Below are positions 22,653-33,420 of a DNA stretch of 64,000 nucleotides, piece by piece. Numbering within the stretch: the stretch's first letter is position 1; the number at the start of each line of letters is the position of its first letter. This DNA comes from Phalacrocorax aristotelis. Its lineage: Eukaryota; Chordata; Aves; Suliformes; Phalacrocoracidae. The position numbers were made by a program, and so were the translations under genes. The stretch spans positions 14,074,582 through 14,138,581 of the forward strand of contig NC_134311.1 in NCBI RefSeq assembly GCF_949628215.1. Reading direction: 5' to 3'. The notes beneath the pieces were generated by a model. It did not search any database and was not told the DNA's origin. It saw only the letters and a list, made by a program, of their open reading frames with translations.

Positions 22653-24514
22653 TGAGACACTTCCTTGACACCCTGTGCTATCGTGTTCTCTAAACACCTG
22701 AGCAAAAGGCAGTGCCATGCAAAAGAAGTCGTCTCATGTCAATTAGATCACATTTCCAAAGCCTTTTCCCTCATGTTTGAATTCTTACAGAAAGAAAATG
22801 ATGCTCCTCAGTTCTTGATATCTTGCATGTCAGCAAAAGCGTCAACATACTTTCCTTTTGGTAATTTACATGAAATTTCATTCAGAGTAAGCAGTGAACA
22901 AATCTGCTGTCCTTGGCATCAGGAAAACATGTGTGTGGAATTTTAGGAAAGAATGCCCAAGACAGAGAGGAAGTGATCCCATCCCTAACAAGAAGTTTCT
23001 TGCTTTAAACCGGGAATGCTCCACCAAGTGGAGAGCTCTTGACTATGCAGCTCATCGCTGGCCATGCCCTGTCACAAATGGCTGGCAGGAGGCTGTGATG
23101 ACCTTCCTGTGAGAGCACACCAAAACACATTCTGCTATGAAATGTGCTCCTGAACAACGCAGGCTTTTGAAGGGATGGCATCCTGCTGTGCCACATCTCA
23201 TTCCCTGCACTCCGAGCTGGACAGCGTCTTGCAGTGAGAGATAGAAGCTATGAAAATATTCAGGAAGTCCTGTTCAATGGCCTCTATCGACAACCAAAAA
23301 CACAATTAGCAGCAGTGGATGTTCCTATCAAGACTAGTTTCTGCACTCTGGTAAAATCACAGCACAGATGACTGACTCATTAGCAGAGGACCCTGCATCT
23401 TGAAAACATGATGGAAACAAGGATAAAGCATAACCCATGTCACTTCTTTGAACACCAGCAAAACAGCCTGTCATGCCAAGAAACTTAAAACATGGATGCA
23501 CAAGGCAGTCAATCTGCTTTAAATCACCATGTTGCACATCAGTGATGCTGACCAGAGCACCTGCACGTGTGTTTGTGTTCTTATCAGCAGGTTGGGGGGA
23601 AGGCGTGAGTGAGTCATATCAACTGGCTTAAAAGTATCATGATGTAAAAACCACCTTATGGTTACAAAAGATCTCTCCCTGAGGTTTGTAACAAGGACTT
23701 TTTAATACATATAATGAACCTTTTGAGAGCTGCTACTGTTGGGCAACCAGAGTATTTCCCAATATGAGTTGTCACTTCCCCTCACATCTCTCCATCAAGA
23801 TCAGTAGCATCCTCACTATGCACACACCATAACCTTCCTTTTCTGGAACTTGATTTGACAACCGTAGAAGTCAAGGGGAGGAATGGGAGAGAAAGACTTT
23901 ACATCTATCTCAGTTAGGGCCTGTGTTAAACTCCTGGTTTCATCTCACCCCGGAGGACTGCTCCTCCACTGAGCTATACAGAAAAAGGAGTTTAATCTGT
24001 TTTTAACAAGAAATCAAGTGATGTTGGAAGATCACTTCAAGATTAATATCCCAATCACACATTTAGTTACTAATTAATACTTGAAGTTTATACCCCATCA
24101 TTAGAAAACACTAATTGGATGCACCTGTCTAGCTTATCCCATATTAACAGAATTAATGAGAAAAGATGCTGCAGGTCCCAAATCATTCCTGGCATCTGTA
24201 GCCAGACACTTTGAATTCCACTCCAACAGGAACAGATTTGTTAATATTACTGCCTACACTGCTAATGTACTGAGCAAAGAGCCAGTAACCCCACTATCTT
24301 GCTGAAATTTGTTTTTCCAGTGCCCTGAAAGCACAGTTAATTATGACCAGCAGTGAACTGGTACACTTCTTGATGTACAGCAATAGAAGTAATGATCAAG
24401 TGCCAGGTAGCAGATTCACTGTAATGTGTTAAAATACAAGTTGACTAGTCAAATCATTATTCAAAGCTTTTTTGAGGCTAATGCTCCCCACCCGCACGTG
24501 CAAACAAAACAATC
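22653..24514. other. Intergenic DNA downstream of TMED7, no gene seen
   Basis: This is the stretch beyond the TMED7 3' end, where mammals carry TICAM2. No Toll/IL-1 receptor (TIR) domain frame of the expected length was seen on either strand. Confidence 0.5.
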
Positions 24515-24536
24515 AGACCACATTCATATATTAATT

Positions 24537-24542
24537 TTTATT
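24537..24542 (-). terminator. Candidate distal poly(A) signal of TMED7
   Basis: AATAAA on the minus strand (TTTATT on the plus strand) lies about 2.66 kb past the TMED7 stop. Other minus-strand AATAAA hexamers lie at 24848-24853 and 26568-26573, so alternative 3' ends are possible. Choosing this one as the distal site is inference. Confidence 0.45.
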
Positions 24543-27204
24543 TTCCCATACAATATTCACAGGGTCTGCTTTTTGTCTTTTTCAAACTAAACTTTCCCCC
24601 CCCCCCCCAAACTAAAACAAGAACTGACATTTCAGGACATGAAGAGTTCTGTAAACATAAAACATCCAAGGAAAAGCTGAAACCCAGGGCCTTTAGCAAT
24701 TAAAAACACAGTTATATCCCCTTTAACGCAGGGCGTTTACTTGTGTATCACACCGTTAGCCAAACTACTCTTTTCATATATTAAAAAGATGCAGCTTTAA
24801 CTAAAAGTCACAATGCATTTCTTCATCCACTGCATGGTAGCATGTGTTTTATTATATCCTATTCAGTCACTTATTTTAAAAACTATATACAGCTGTGTTT
24901 AAACATGTGTATTTGTGCCATGTTTTTAATAACACAAAAATAAAGGCATTTTTAAGCTGTTGCTGCATACCATGCAGCAGGACACCAGAGGATTCTGCTA
25001 AACCTCTGCAGTGGGAGTAATATTGAGCTGAACAGTCCCGCTCCACACACTCAAACATTATGAAAGCATAAAGAGGCATGTGATGGCCAACCGTTATCTG
25101 TTTTATCCCATTGTTTACCAATTTTGACAGCACACAGAATAACTCAGTGGAAAAAACCCCAATGTGTTTCAATCTTTAAAACAAATGCTTTTGTTGTGAT
25201 TAAAGCTACACAAGTGATATTAAAACTCCAGAAGTTAACAGTGGACACTATCAAAACTAAATCATGTTTTCATCCAACACTTGCACCCGAAGTGTACCAC
25301 TCGCCTCATTATTGTGTGCAATGCAGCACAAAAAGTACTGAATATCAGTTGCTGGAACACAAGAATAAAGCATATAGGTACAATCAAGAATACTGTGTGC
25401 AGGCACAGATTTGTATCATAAGAAGAAAGCGCTATTTTTTTTGTTGTCTGGTCTTTGCGAGTCTAGCATCTGGGAAGCTTGCATCCCAAAATGGGACTGC
25501 AGTAATTAAAATTCAGTACAGAATAGAAAAACATAATATATAATCCTGCATTTTACATACATTAAGCTTTTTAGTACCCCCCCAACTTTTTAAATATTTT
25601 TTGAGCTGTTTAAGGTTTTTCTTCAGTTTCCAAAAGAGCAGCTGTTCAGTTCACAACAGAGAGCAAGTGCACTGTTGGGTTTTTTTTTTTCAGTCACCAC
25701 AAGATTTAAAAGTCATCTTAGATCAATTCTTCAGACTGCTCAAGCATCACCTGTACATGTAATTTCAAATTTTTGCTAGAAATAATAGGGGCCATTAATA
25801 AGGGTTTAGCATTCTTTCTCTGCTTCCTGAAAACTTGTTTAAGAAGCATGTTTTGAATTAGCCAGTAATATATGTGACAAATTTTTTCAACTTAGTTTAG
25901 TTTGTGTGCACTTAAGAGTTTTTCAGTCTACTTATTCCTCCAGAGCCATTTGAAGGAGTTTAGCCTTCTTATGACCAGCTCAATTCAACCTACTTATAGG
26001 GACATGCATCGACTACCTTCCACATCCAAATAAAACAAGACTTTACAGTACCTAAGCTACTAAAGACATGAGCAGTGGAAAGAATGAAACTATAACTCTA
26101 CCAAAAAGATAACCTGAAATATTTAAAACATTTCCTAACCACTAGCAAAAAACAGTGGCAATTAGATCCACAAGGCCATCAAGTATCAGTGCACTACACA
26201 CAGGGAAGTAAAATTTACAGCACTCGTGCAGTGCAGTATCAATATCAAATTGGCCTCTTAATAAGAAAACAATTTAGTAAAGATCCTTTAAATGTGCCTA
26301 AAATAAAACATAACCTCGTCCAGTGCTGGTGCTGTGCTGCTTAACAAACCAAGCTACTTCTGGTCTTAAATACAAAAAGCAGCAGCAGCGAGTAAGAGCA
26401 CAGAAACCGTACAGTTTCAATGACAAAGTTACAAGATTCCCTATTTTACTGCATGTTTTTAAAATAAACTTGGAGATTTGGGTTATTGAATACAGAAACT
26501 GGATTTCCTGAGTAGTCTCAGATTATAATTTTTTCAGTGAAAAAAACATTGTAAAAGAGGAAATGCATTTATTTTAATATAGAAGAATGTATGTTTAAGG
26601 AAACATACTCAAGTACAAAACTTAGCAAGTTTTGAAGGTGGAGACTTATCAGGCTGATGGAGAATTTGCACTACGTATTGTCACACTTGCAACGATTTTA
26701 CAAATAAGCAAGGGGTATCACTGGATTATTTTTTTAACAGCAAATCAAAACAGTGCACTATGGTTAACCACATTTGCCTTTTTATAATCCAATATATTCA
26801 ACCTGAAAATTAAAATAAAATAAAATCTTCGTAAGTATTGGCTCTCATGTCAGACACTAGGCTGTTGGGTTATTCTGAAGTGTTATACTGCAGATGGCTA
26901 ATCTTATTGGTAACAATCAAACTCGGTTTGGATTAAAATCAGTAGAAATGAAGAGAGGCCTGTCGCTGCCAGATATTTAATACAGGAATCAGAAAAAAAC
27001 TTAAGTTCCAAAGTATTTTTAAAATATTTAAAATCATGTGTCCCTTTCATAACATTTTGGGTATGCTTTGTGATTTTTAAGGGATGAGGGGTAGACACAT
27101 CTGAATGTTGCATATATCAGATCCTTTGCTCCTGCAATTAACTGGAGAACAGTAATTTTTACAGATAAGTAGCACACAATGACCTGAAGCACTACCACTA
27201 CCAG
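24543..27204 (-). other. TMED7 3'UTR (likely)
   Basis: AT-rich sequence follows the TMED7 stop with no open frame of interest. It includes a 13-bp poly-C run (24596-24608) near its end and several AATAAA signals on the minus strand. Its length agrees with long 3'UTRs in this gene family. Confidence 0.55.
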
Positions 27205-27441
27205 TTATGATCCAACACGGGTTGTTGTGGTTCTTTTATCTGAGAAGAAGCTTTTGAGGAGAAATACCTGCCCAATACTAACCACAAGAAGAATGATTGC
27301 TTCCCCTATTGACCAGTAGGCCACCCTCGTGTTTAAATCCTCTGCTCTGCTGCGGCCCTGCGCTTCCCTCAAGCGGAAGTGAGTCTGATAATCGATGACA
27401 GACTTCAAAGCTTCATGAATTGAAACACACGCGGACTCCAT
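27205..27441 (-). CDS. TMED7: TMED7 exon 3: coiled-coil, membrane helix, cytoplasmic tail
   Basis: The acceptor TTCTCTAG is followed by [19 protein letters not shown]. Residues 143-220 end in TAA at 27207-27205. The internal ATG at the exon start is Met143, not a translation start. Confidence 0.97.
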   Translation of the reverse strand: MESACVSIHEALKSVIDYQTHFRLREAQGRSRAEDLNTRVAYWSIGEAIILLVVSIGQVFLLKSFFSDKRTTTTRVGS

Positions 27442-30400
27442 CTAGAGAAGCAAACAAATACACACCATGGAATTAAGAACTGTTCCAGTGCTTTTTCTTC
27501 AAAGTTTTGATATTTAAAATTAGGATTCATGTAACTTCACAAGTTAAGGATTTACAGTACTTCAGTCTGACAATGGACTGAGTAAATCTAGTAAAATTTA
27601 ATTTATATTGATCCAACTCTATACACAGGAATGCAATAGGCTATTAAAACCAGAAGCATGTAAAACTGCAGATCTAATAAAGGGCAACAGGCGCTGAGAA
27701 TGACTAAACAAATCTTAAGTCCACGTGTATTTGGGATCAAAATGAACATTTGAAACACTTATGAAATGTCAGTCATCTCCCATTTGTTAACTCCACACAT
27801 ACCAGGAAAACAAACAGTTGCTTATAATATAACATTAAGATCCCCAGAGTATATATTAAATGCATCTGTGTTTCACAAGTATGGCATTCTTCATTGCATA
27901 GTTCTCACTTGTTGTAAAGCATCCTAAAAATCTACATTACTGAACTCAACAGGTTCTTTAGGCAAGTGACCCTCCTCTTAGTCATGTACATTAAAAACGG
28001 TTAGAGAAAGGACAATTCTGTTACCTTTCAGTATTTCTGAATGCTCCATAACATAATCATATAACAAATACTTCATGAATTGCCCAACTTTGTGTCATTT
28101 TTCATTAAAAAAAATTAAAAATACCAGTTTTCCAAGCTCTAGATAATTTTTCACATAAATACTTTCCACTTTCAGTTTATCTTCAGTACCTCTCACTGTG
28201 TTTTGATCACTAAAACACTTAACTTCTAGTTGCAGTTTGTTTTTCTGTTTTATGGCTTAAAATCAGTATTTCCTGAAGATCAAACAGCACGGCCTGTTAC
28301 AGAAGGAAATGTTTAACACCCTGATAGGACCACTCTCAGTTACTTATATCAGTGTCTAACCGTCTTTTCAAGTCAATGACTTTCAAGAGAGGTGTCTGAA
28401 CAAGTCTAAGATATTCTTCTCAACAAAATTCAGGAAGAGGTTTTCCAAACTATGTTCTGTCATTGGTCTCACTCATAAGTTATAGAGCTCTCCTAGTCTG
28501 CACATGGGATTTAAACACAAACTCACTCTGGCTTTAGGGATTTACCTTTTACTGTCCCTCTGAAAGGCTGCCCAAATTTTGTCATGCTACAAACCTCAAG
28601 AAAACTGCAACAAGAACCTTCTTACCAAAGATGTGTTGTACTCTGAAAATTAGCTTTCCATTTCCCAGATACCTTAGTTGCATTATCTATGCTACAACCC
28701 TGTGATAAACTATTTTTTTATGTATCTTCTCCCACAGGCTGCAAGGGGCTGCAGAGATGCTAGATCCAGGAACCACATGTTCTGCATTCTCAAAATCTCT
28801 CTGCTGATGCCAAGATAACAGAAGAAAAACCAGACAGAACACACAGACTGAAAAAAATGAAGACTAAAGTAAGGAAAAGAGATGGAATGATACAGGATCA
28901 AGAATGAGAATACAGAACAAGGCAAAGCAGAAGAGTGACAAGAACAAAGAGGTAAGAGGTGTAGCTGAATTAACAGCAAGTCATCTACTCATTACAGATC
29001 TCACCTACTGCACACTTAGGTGAGGTAAATTCAAGTGAGACTGGCATTTGGGAAGCAGTGTTTACACTGTTGAGTCCAGACTAGCAAAACAGCAACCATA
29101 TCCAGCATTCTTTAATAGTTGTTTAAAGCGAGGTTTGCTGATGGTTATAAGGTAAGAACGTTAGCGGGAAATCACAAAGCCAGCGTTCCAAGGGAAGTTT
29201 TGATGGATTTAGATTGGGTAGAGGTGGTATAAAACTGTAAAATCCTGAGAATAAAATAATAATGCTCTGACACTTCATAGTGTCTTATAAAGGACAAATG
29301 TCTAGAAGCCAGCTAAGTATGGCTGATTTTTTTCACTTATTTGCCAGAATTTTCTTCTCCATTTTAAAGATGGCAGTCACATGAGAGGTCAGATTAAGCT
29401 CTCCCCCAGAAAAGACTCTACTGTTTTAAATATAAAAACAATTCTCAAAGTTTCTCCAAAGTTTGGAAATTTTGAAACCCCTGATCCACTGATATTTATA
29501 TGTTGTGAAATCCACACTCCAAGAGGAGCAGAACCATGGCATTAAAAGGAGTTCCTTTAATAACAACAACAACAAACATAAGAAAGAAGACAGTGGCCTA
29601 GCGTTTATGGTTTAAATGACTACCCCAATTCTCTCTTTAGCTCTTCGTGATTCCTTCCCAGCTCTGATCTGTGTTCTATAAACCCTATCTTCAGAAAGAA
29701 ACCTTATTTGTAGCAATCCAGATTATTTTAAACGCTCCAGCTCCAATACATTGATTTTCAAAAGCGATATAGATATCTAATGCAGTTCAACTTGAAAATA
29801 CATTGCCCCCACCTAGCAGCTGCTGTCAAACACAGTAGCATTTTACCTGGGTAAGTGCAGTTACTCTGTTCTCACTAGGAAACAGTGGTGGATCTTCTCC
29901 AACCTGGAAATCAAAGTACACAGTTTTGTGTGTGAAAGTAGAGAATTCGTTGCTGAAGCAGAATTTGTATGTTCCATTTCTGGATGCAGTAAATGTGAAG
30001 CTATCATATTGTTTCTTCATCTCTTTGTACAATACAGTGCCATCGGGATCTTCCAACCGACAGTCAACATCATAATGACCTCCGGTGATCACCTGAAAAT
30101 GAAAACCAAGAAATGTCCTTTTAACAAAACAGACGTTTATAAACTTCTAAGAAGTATGACTTGTCAAGTGGCACTGCAGAATTTTTTTGCTTTAACAAGT
30201 GTTTTAATATATAAAGGATTAATTGAAAACCTTTCAGAGCAAGTCTGCAAAATTATTTTCCTACAGAAGACATTCAAAACAGGTTCAGCACATGTAATGT
30301 CAACTATATTTTCAAACCCTTCACGAGAGGAATTTTAGTTCCTTTGTTATGATAGGGCAGCAAAGAAGTTACTGTAATAAATCAACCATTTGCTGCATTC

Positions 30401-32875
30401 ACAAGTTTTCCATGGAGTTGATTCAGCCAGAGGAGATTGCTAACAGGGAATAAGATGGCTCCTTTCCGTATGGCCAACAGAGCATAACTACCCTATTAGC
30501 TCAAGCTGCTTTAGGCTGCAGGAATGGCATTCGACCAGTAGAACAGGTACATCAACCTGGCAGGTCTTCACGTGTGCTTGTGTACACAGCAGTGTTCTGG
30601 GGGGTCTGCTGCCTCCCTCCTGCAGCTAGACACAGCATTTCTTCCCAAAACCAGCACATCTGGATAATGTCTGCAAGTGACTTGAAACTTCACGATTGTC
30701 TCAAGGTTTTTTTCAGGCTTTGATTATTGTTGGCCTATAGCATATTGCTCTGTAGACTAGCTATCCCACCTCTACAGAAAGACTAATTGGCAGCTTAAGT
30801 ATTCATAACTTGGGTGCTCTGATGACTCTAAGGCTAGTAGTTTTACACTTAATCCTTGCTCCAAACTTTTTGCTTTTAAGAAAAAGCCTGGTGAAGGAAG
30901 AAGAGACTTATATCTAAAGACATGCCCCTCATATGTGTGCAGAAATCACTTAAATATTTTAGTATCTGAGTATCTGCCCTTCAGTTCACAGAGTATTATT
31001 TAAACTCACATCACTTTATTTAGGTATCAAGTTATTAAAACGATAATGTTAATGGTACAACTGAAATAACACGAGATCTGGGCAGTAGCTGCTCCGTAAG
31101 CAGGAAGTTTAAAAAATATTCAGTTGGCAAGCAGTAGCTCCACAGTTTCCCCAAAAATGTGTTGACAGGATACAAAAAACAAAGAAAAATCTGGATGCCT
31201 GGATCTCTGGATGTCTCTGCCTGGATGTCTGCATCTACTCGGGATTTTCCTACAGAAATGCTTACCTGCGTGGATGGAAAAACAAAAATAAGATTTTTCT
31301 ATGATGAAACGATGGCTCATTTTTGAAGTATGATCTCAAATTTGACAGGGGTTTGCTTTTTAGCAGTTACATGGAAGTCATTCACATTTAGTTATACCAA
31401 CACTGTGACAGGGCCAGTTTACATATACGTGGTAAAGATTTGCCAGAGCTTTAAAGTTCACCTAAGATTCCTTCCCTCTTGAAACATGCAGCCAAAGGAC
31501 ATACACACAGCACTTCAGTCTACCAGCAGTTGGTCAAGTCCAGACTTTAACAATGCTACTCCTGTTCTGGTCACCAACAAAAGGGACAACAGAAGGCTTA
31601 TCTCTCCAGCAACCTCCAATGATATACACTTCAAAACAGGGGGAGGAAATACTGCACAGAAGACTTTAATAAAGTAACAAGCAGGAAGAAGAGATGTTTG
31701 GGTAGGGGAAAAGAAACAGAAAGAACTAGAATACGTAGGACAGAGTAACAAGGACCGATATTTGGCAGCAATGCTCCCCAAAATACAAAAGGTGGACCAG
31801 CAGCCGGGGGAGGAAAAAACCAACATGGAAGTTCAACCCAGAAGGTCAGACCATAAAAGTACCTAGCCCCATCAAAAGCAGCTGTGATTTCCATCACCAA
31901 GGATGATTTCTCTCTTATGCTGCTGCTGTACTTCATCAGCTGAAGTGACAGACTGCAAGGTTCAAACTCTGCTGATATACTCAAAGGCACCAAAACTGTC
32001 AGGGCTGTTTGCTCTATACACCCTGAAGCTGCACAGCACACCATCACACCGGCTGATGTTCAAAGTGTAGAGAAACTGGGAAAAGCATGAAAAACTGTGC
32101 AGCCTCACTACGTGCACACTAACCACAGATGTGGTTATCCGAGATGTCAGCTGCTTGCACGTTTTATTTTTTGTAGGAATCCTGCCCTGCTTTACGCACG
32201 GGACACTTTGCTGGTACTGCACGCCTGTTGCACCGCTTTCTTAACGTTTGCTACGTGACACCCGCTTGAACCATACTCTGAAATACGCAGCATTAGCTCC
32301 TTAAGCTGTACCACGCTCATCACACAAATGCTTCACAAACCGCAAGGAAATTGTTTTCGCGGCATCTGCCTGAGCGGGGACACTTGCGGTGTTCTCCACG
32401 CTCCTGAGGAGGGTAGAAGGCACCGGCGGTTCTCCGGGCCAGATTTATATCTGTTCCTTAGCTCCGGGCCAGGCTCCCGCCTGCCTCGGCTCCAAGGGCC
32501 ACGCTGAGCCGGGCGCTGCTCCCAACGAACGGCTCGGTGCCGCGCAGGGATCCAGGGCAGCCGAGAGCCTCCCCAGCCAGCACGGGGCCCCGGCCGCGGC
32601 TCCAAGGGCCCCAGCTCCGCCGGCCCGGCCCAGCCAGCGCGGCCCAGCCAGGCCCGGCCCGGGTCAGCGCTTCCCCACGAGCCCCGCCGGGCTACCTGGA
32701 ACTCGAGGGTGCACTTGGTGCCCTGGGCGATCTCCTCGTAGAAGCACTGCTTGGCGTTGTCGGGCAGCTCGAAGGTGATCTCAGAGGCCCGCGCGGCCCA
32801 GGCCGCCAGCGCCAGCAGGAGCCACGGCGGCAGCCGCCCGCAGGGCCCGGCGGCCTGGGAGCCCCGCAGCGGCAT
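27205..32875 (-). CDS. TMED7: TMED7, p24-family (p24 gamma-3) cargo receptor, complete coding region in three exons
   Basis: TMED7 is a type I membrane protein of COPI/COPII vesicles that works in hetero-oligomers with other p24 proteins in ER-Golgi cargo transport. Exons on the minus strand are 32875-32696, 30092-29847 and 27441-27205, all joined in phase 0, giving 663 nt (220 residues plus TAA). A signal peptide (1-30, cleaved about ARA|SEITFE) leads into the GOLD domain. Cys44 and Cys105 are the likely disulfide pair, and N99-G-T is a glycosylation sequon. A coiled-coil follows (about 143-187), then a membrane helix near 188-208 and a short tail, [16 protein letters not shown], with the FF export motif. 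The mature part is almost identical to mammalian TMED7; only the signal peptide differs. The mammalian family length is about 224. Confidence 0.97.
27442..29846 (-). other. TMED7 intron 2
   Basis: This 2.4 kb AT-rich intron has GT/AG ends. No exon, gene or clear mobile element was recognised inside it. Confidence 0.85.
29847..30092 (-). CDS. TMED7: TMED7 exon 2: GOLD domain
   Basis: The acceptor CATTTTCAG precedes [18 protein letters not shown] and the donor GTAAAA follows ALTQ. The exon is 246 nt (residues 61-142) and contains the N99-G-T sequon, Cys105 and the [13 protein letters not shown] segment. Confidence 0.97.
30093..32695 (-). other. TMED7 intron 1
   Basis: This 2.6 kb intron starts in the CpG island and becomes AT-rich. 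A run of related CTGGATG-type words lies near 31190-31232. The open frames around 31515-32047 have no recognised content. Confidence 0.85.
32696..32875 (-). CDS. TMED7: TMED7 exon 1: signal peptide and start of GOLD domain
   Basis: It encodes residues 1-60. The start ATG at 32875 lies in the CpG island. A hydrophobic core ([10 protein letters not shown]) is followed by [18 protein letters not shown]. The exon ends CAG|GTAGCC in phase 0. Reading on past the donor would give a 180-codon frame that is an intron artefact. Confidence 0.95.
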
Positions 32876-32893
32876 CGCCCGGGGCCGGGAGGG

Positions 32894-32916
32894 AGGCGAG
32901 GCGAGGCGAGGCGAGG
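32894..32916. repeat. GGCGA pentanucleotide repeat upstream of the TMED7 start
   Basis: Four to five copies of GGCGA lie about 20-40 bp 5' of the TMED7 ATG, probably within the 5'UTR. Confidence 0.85.
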
Positions 32917-33139
32917 CAGGGGAGACGCAGAGCCGGCCGTGCGCGGAGGGGCCGCGGCCGCCCGGCGAGAAGAGGGCGGCAGGGCCAACGGGAGGCGGTG
33001 GCGCCGGCGTGGCGGAGGGGCCGAGCGGAGAAGCCAGGCGGAAGCACTCGCGCAGGGCGGCACCGCCTTCCGGGAGCGCTTCCGGGTGAGCGCTCGCCGT
33101 TGCCGCGGTCGGGAGGAGGGGGAAATGGCGAAGGGGGTC

Positions 33140-33157
33140 GTGTGTGTGTGTGTGTGT
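33140..33157. repeat. (TG)9 microsatellite
   Basis: A perfect TG dinucleotide run in the TMED7 upstream CpG island. Confidence 0.9.
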
Positions 33158-33420
33158 CCGTCCCGCGAGGGCTTTGGCTCTGCACCCCTGTCACGGCGCC
33201 TGGCGCTGAATTGCCTTGGAGGTCCCAGGAGGAGCGATGGGGAGCCGAAATGGCGGGCTGCCGCCGCCCGGCGGAGGCGGGGAGCCAGGCTACCTGGGCA
33301 CTCGCCGGGACCGGGGCGAACGCGGAGGGCGCTGCTGGGCGGGCCGCATGACGCGCATCGCTCCGCAGGGACAGCGGCGGGGTGCTCACGGCGGCGGCTC
33401 CGGGTTCTGCGCCTGCAGAT

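Larger units (their letters stand above)
32450..33420 (-). promoter_or_regulatory. CpG island: TMED7 promoter and exon 1
   Basis: A dense CpG and G+C peak surrounds TMED7 exon 1 and about 550 bp upstream. It contains a (GGCGA)n pentamer run (about 32894-32916) and a (TG)9 run (33140-33157). No TATA box was seen. Long open frames on both strands here reflect GC bias. Confidence 0.8.

Noticed and set aside
32333-32695. Extension of TMED7 exon 1 to a 180-codon frame
   Set aside because: It crosses a good GTAGCC donor, after which similarity to p24 proteins stops and exon 2 continues in phase.
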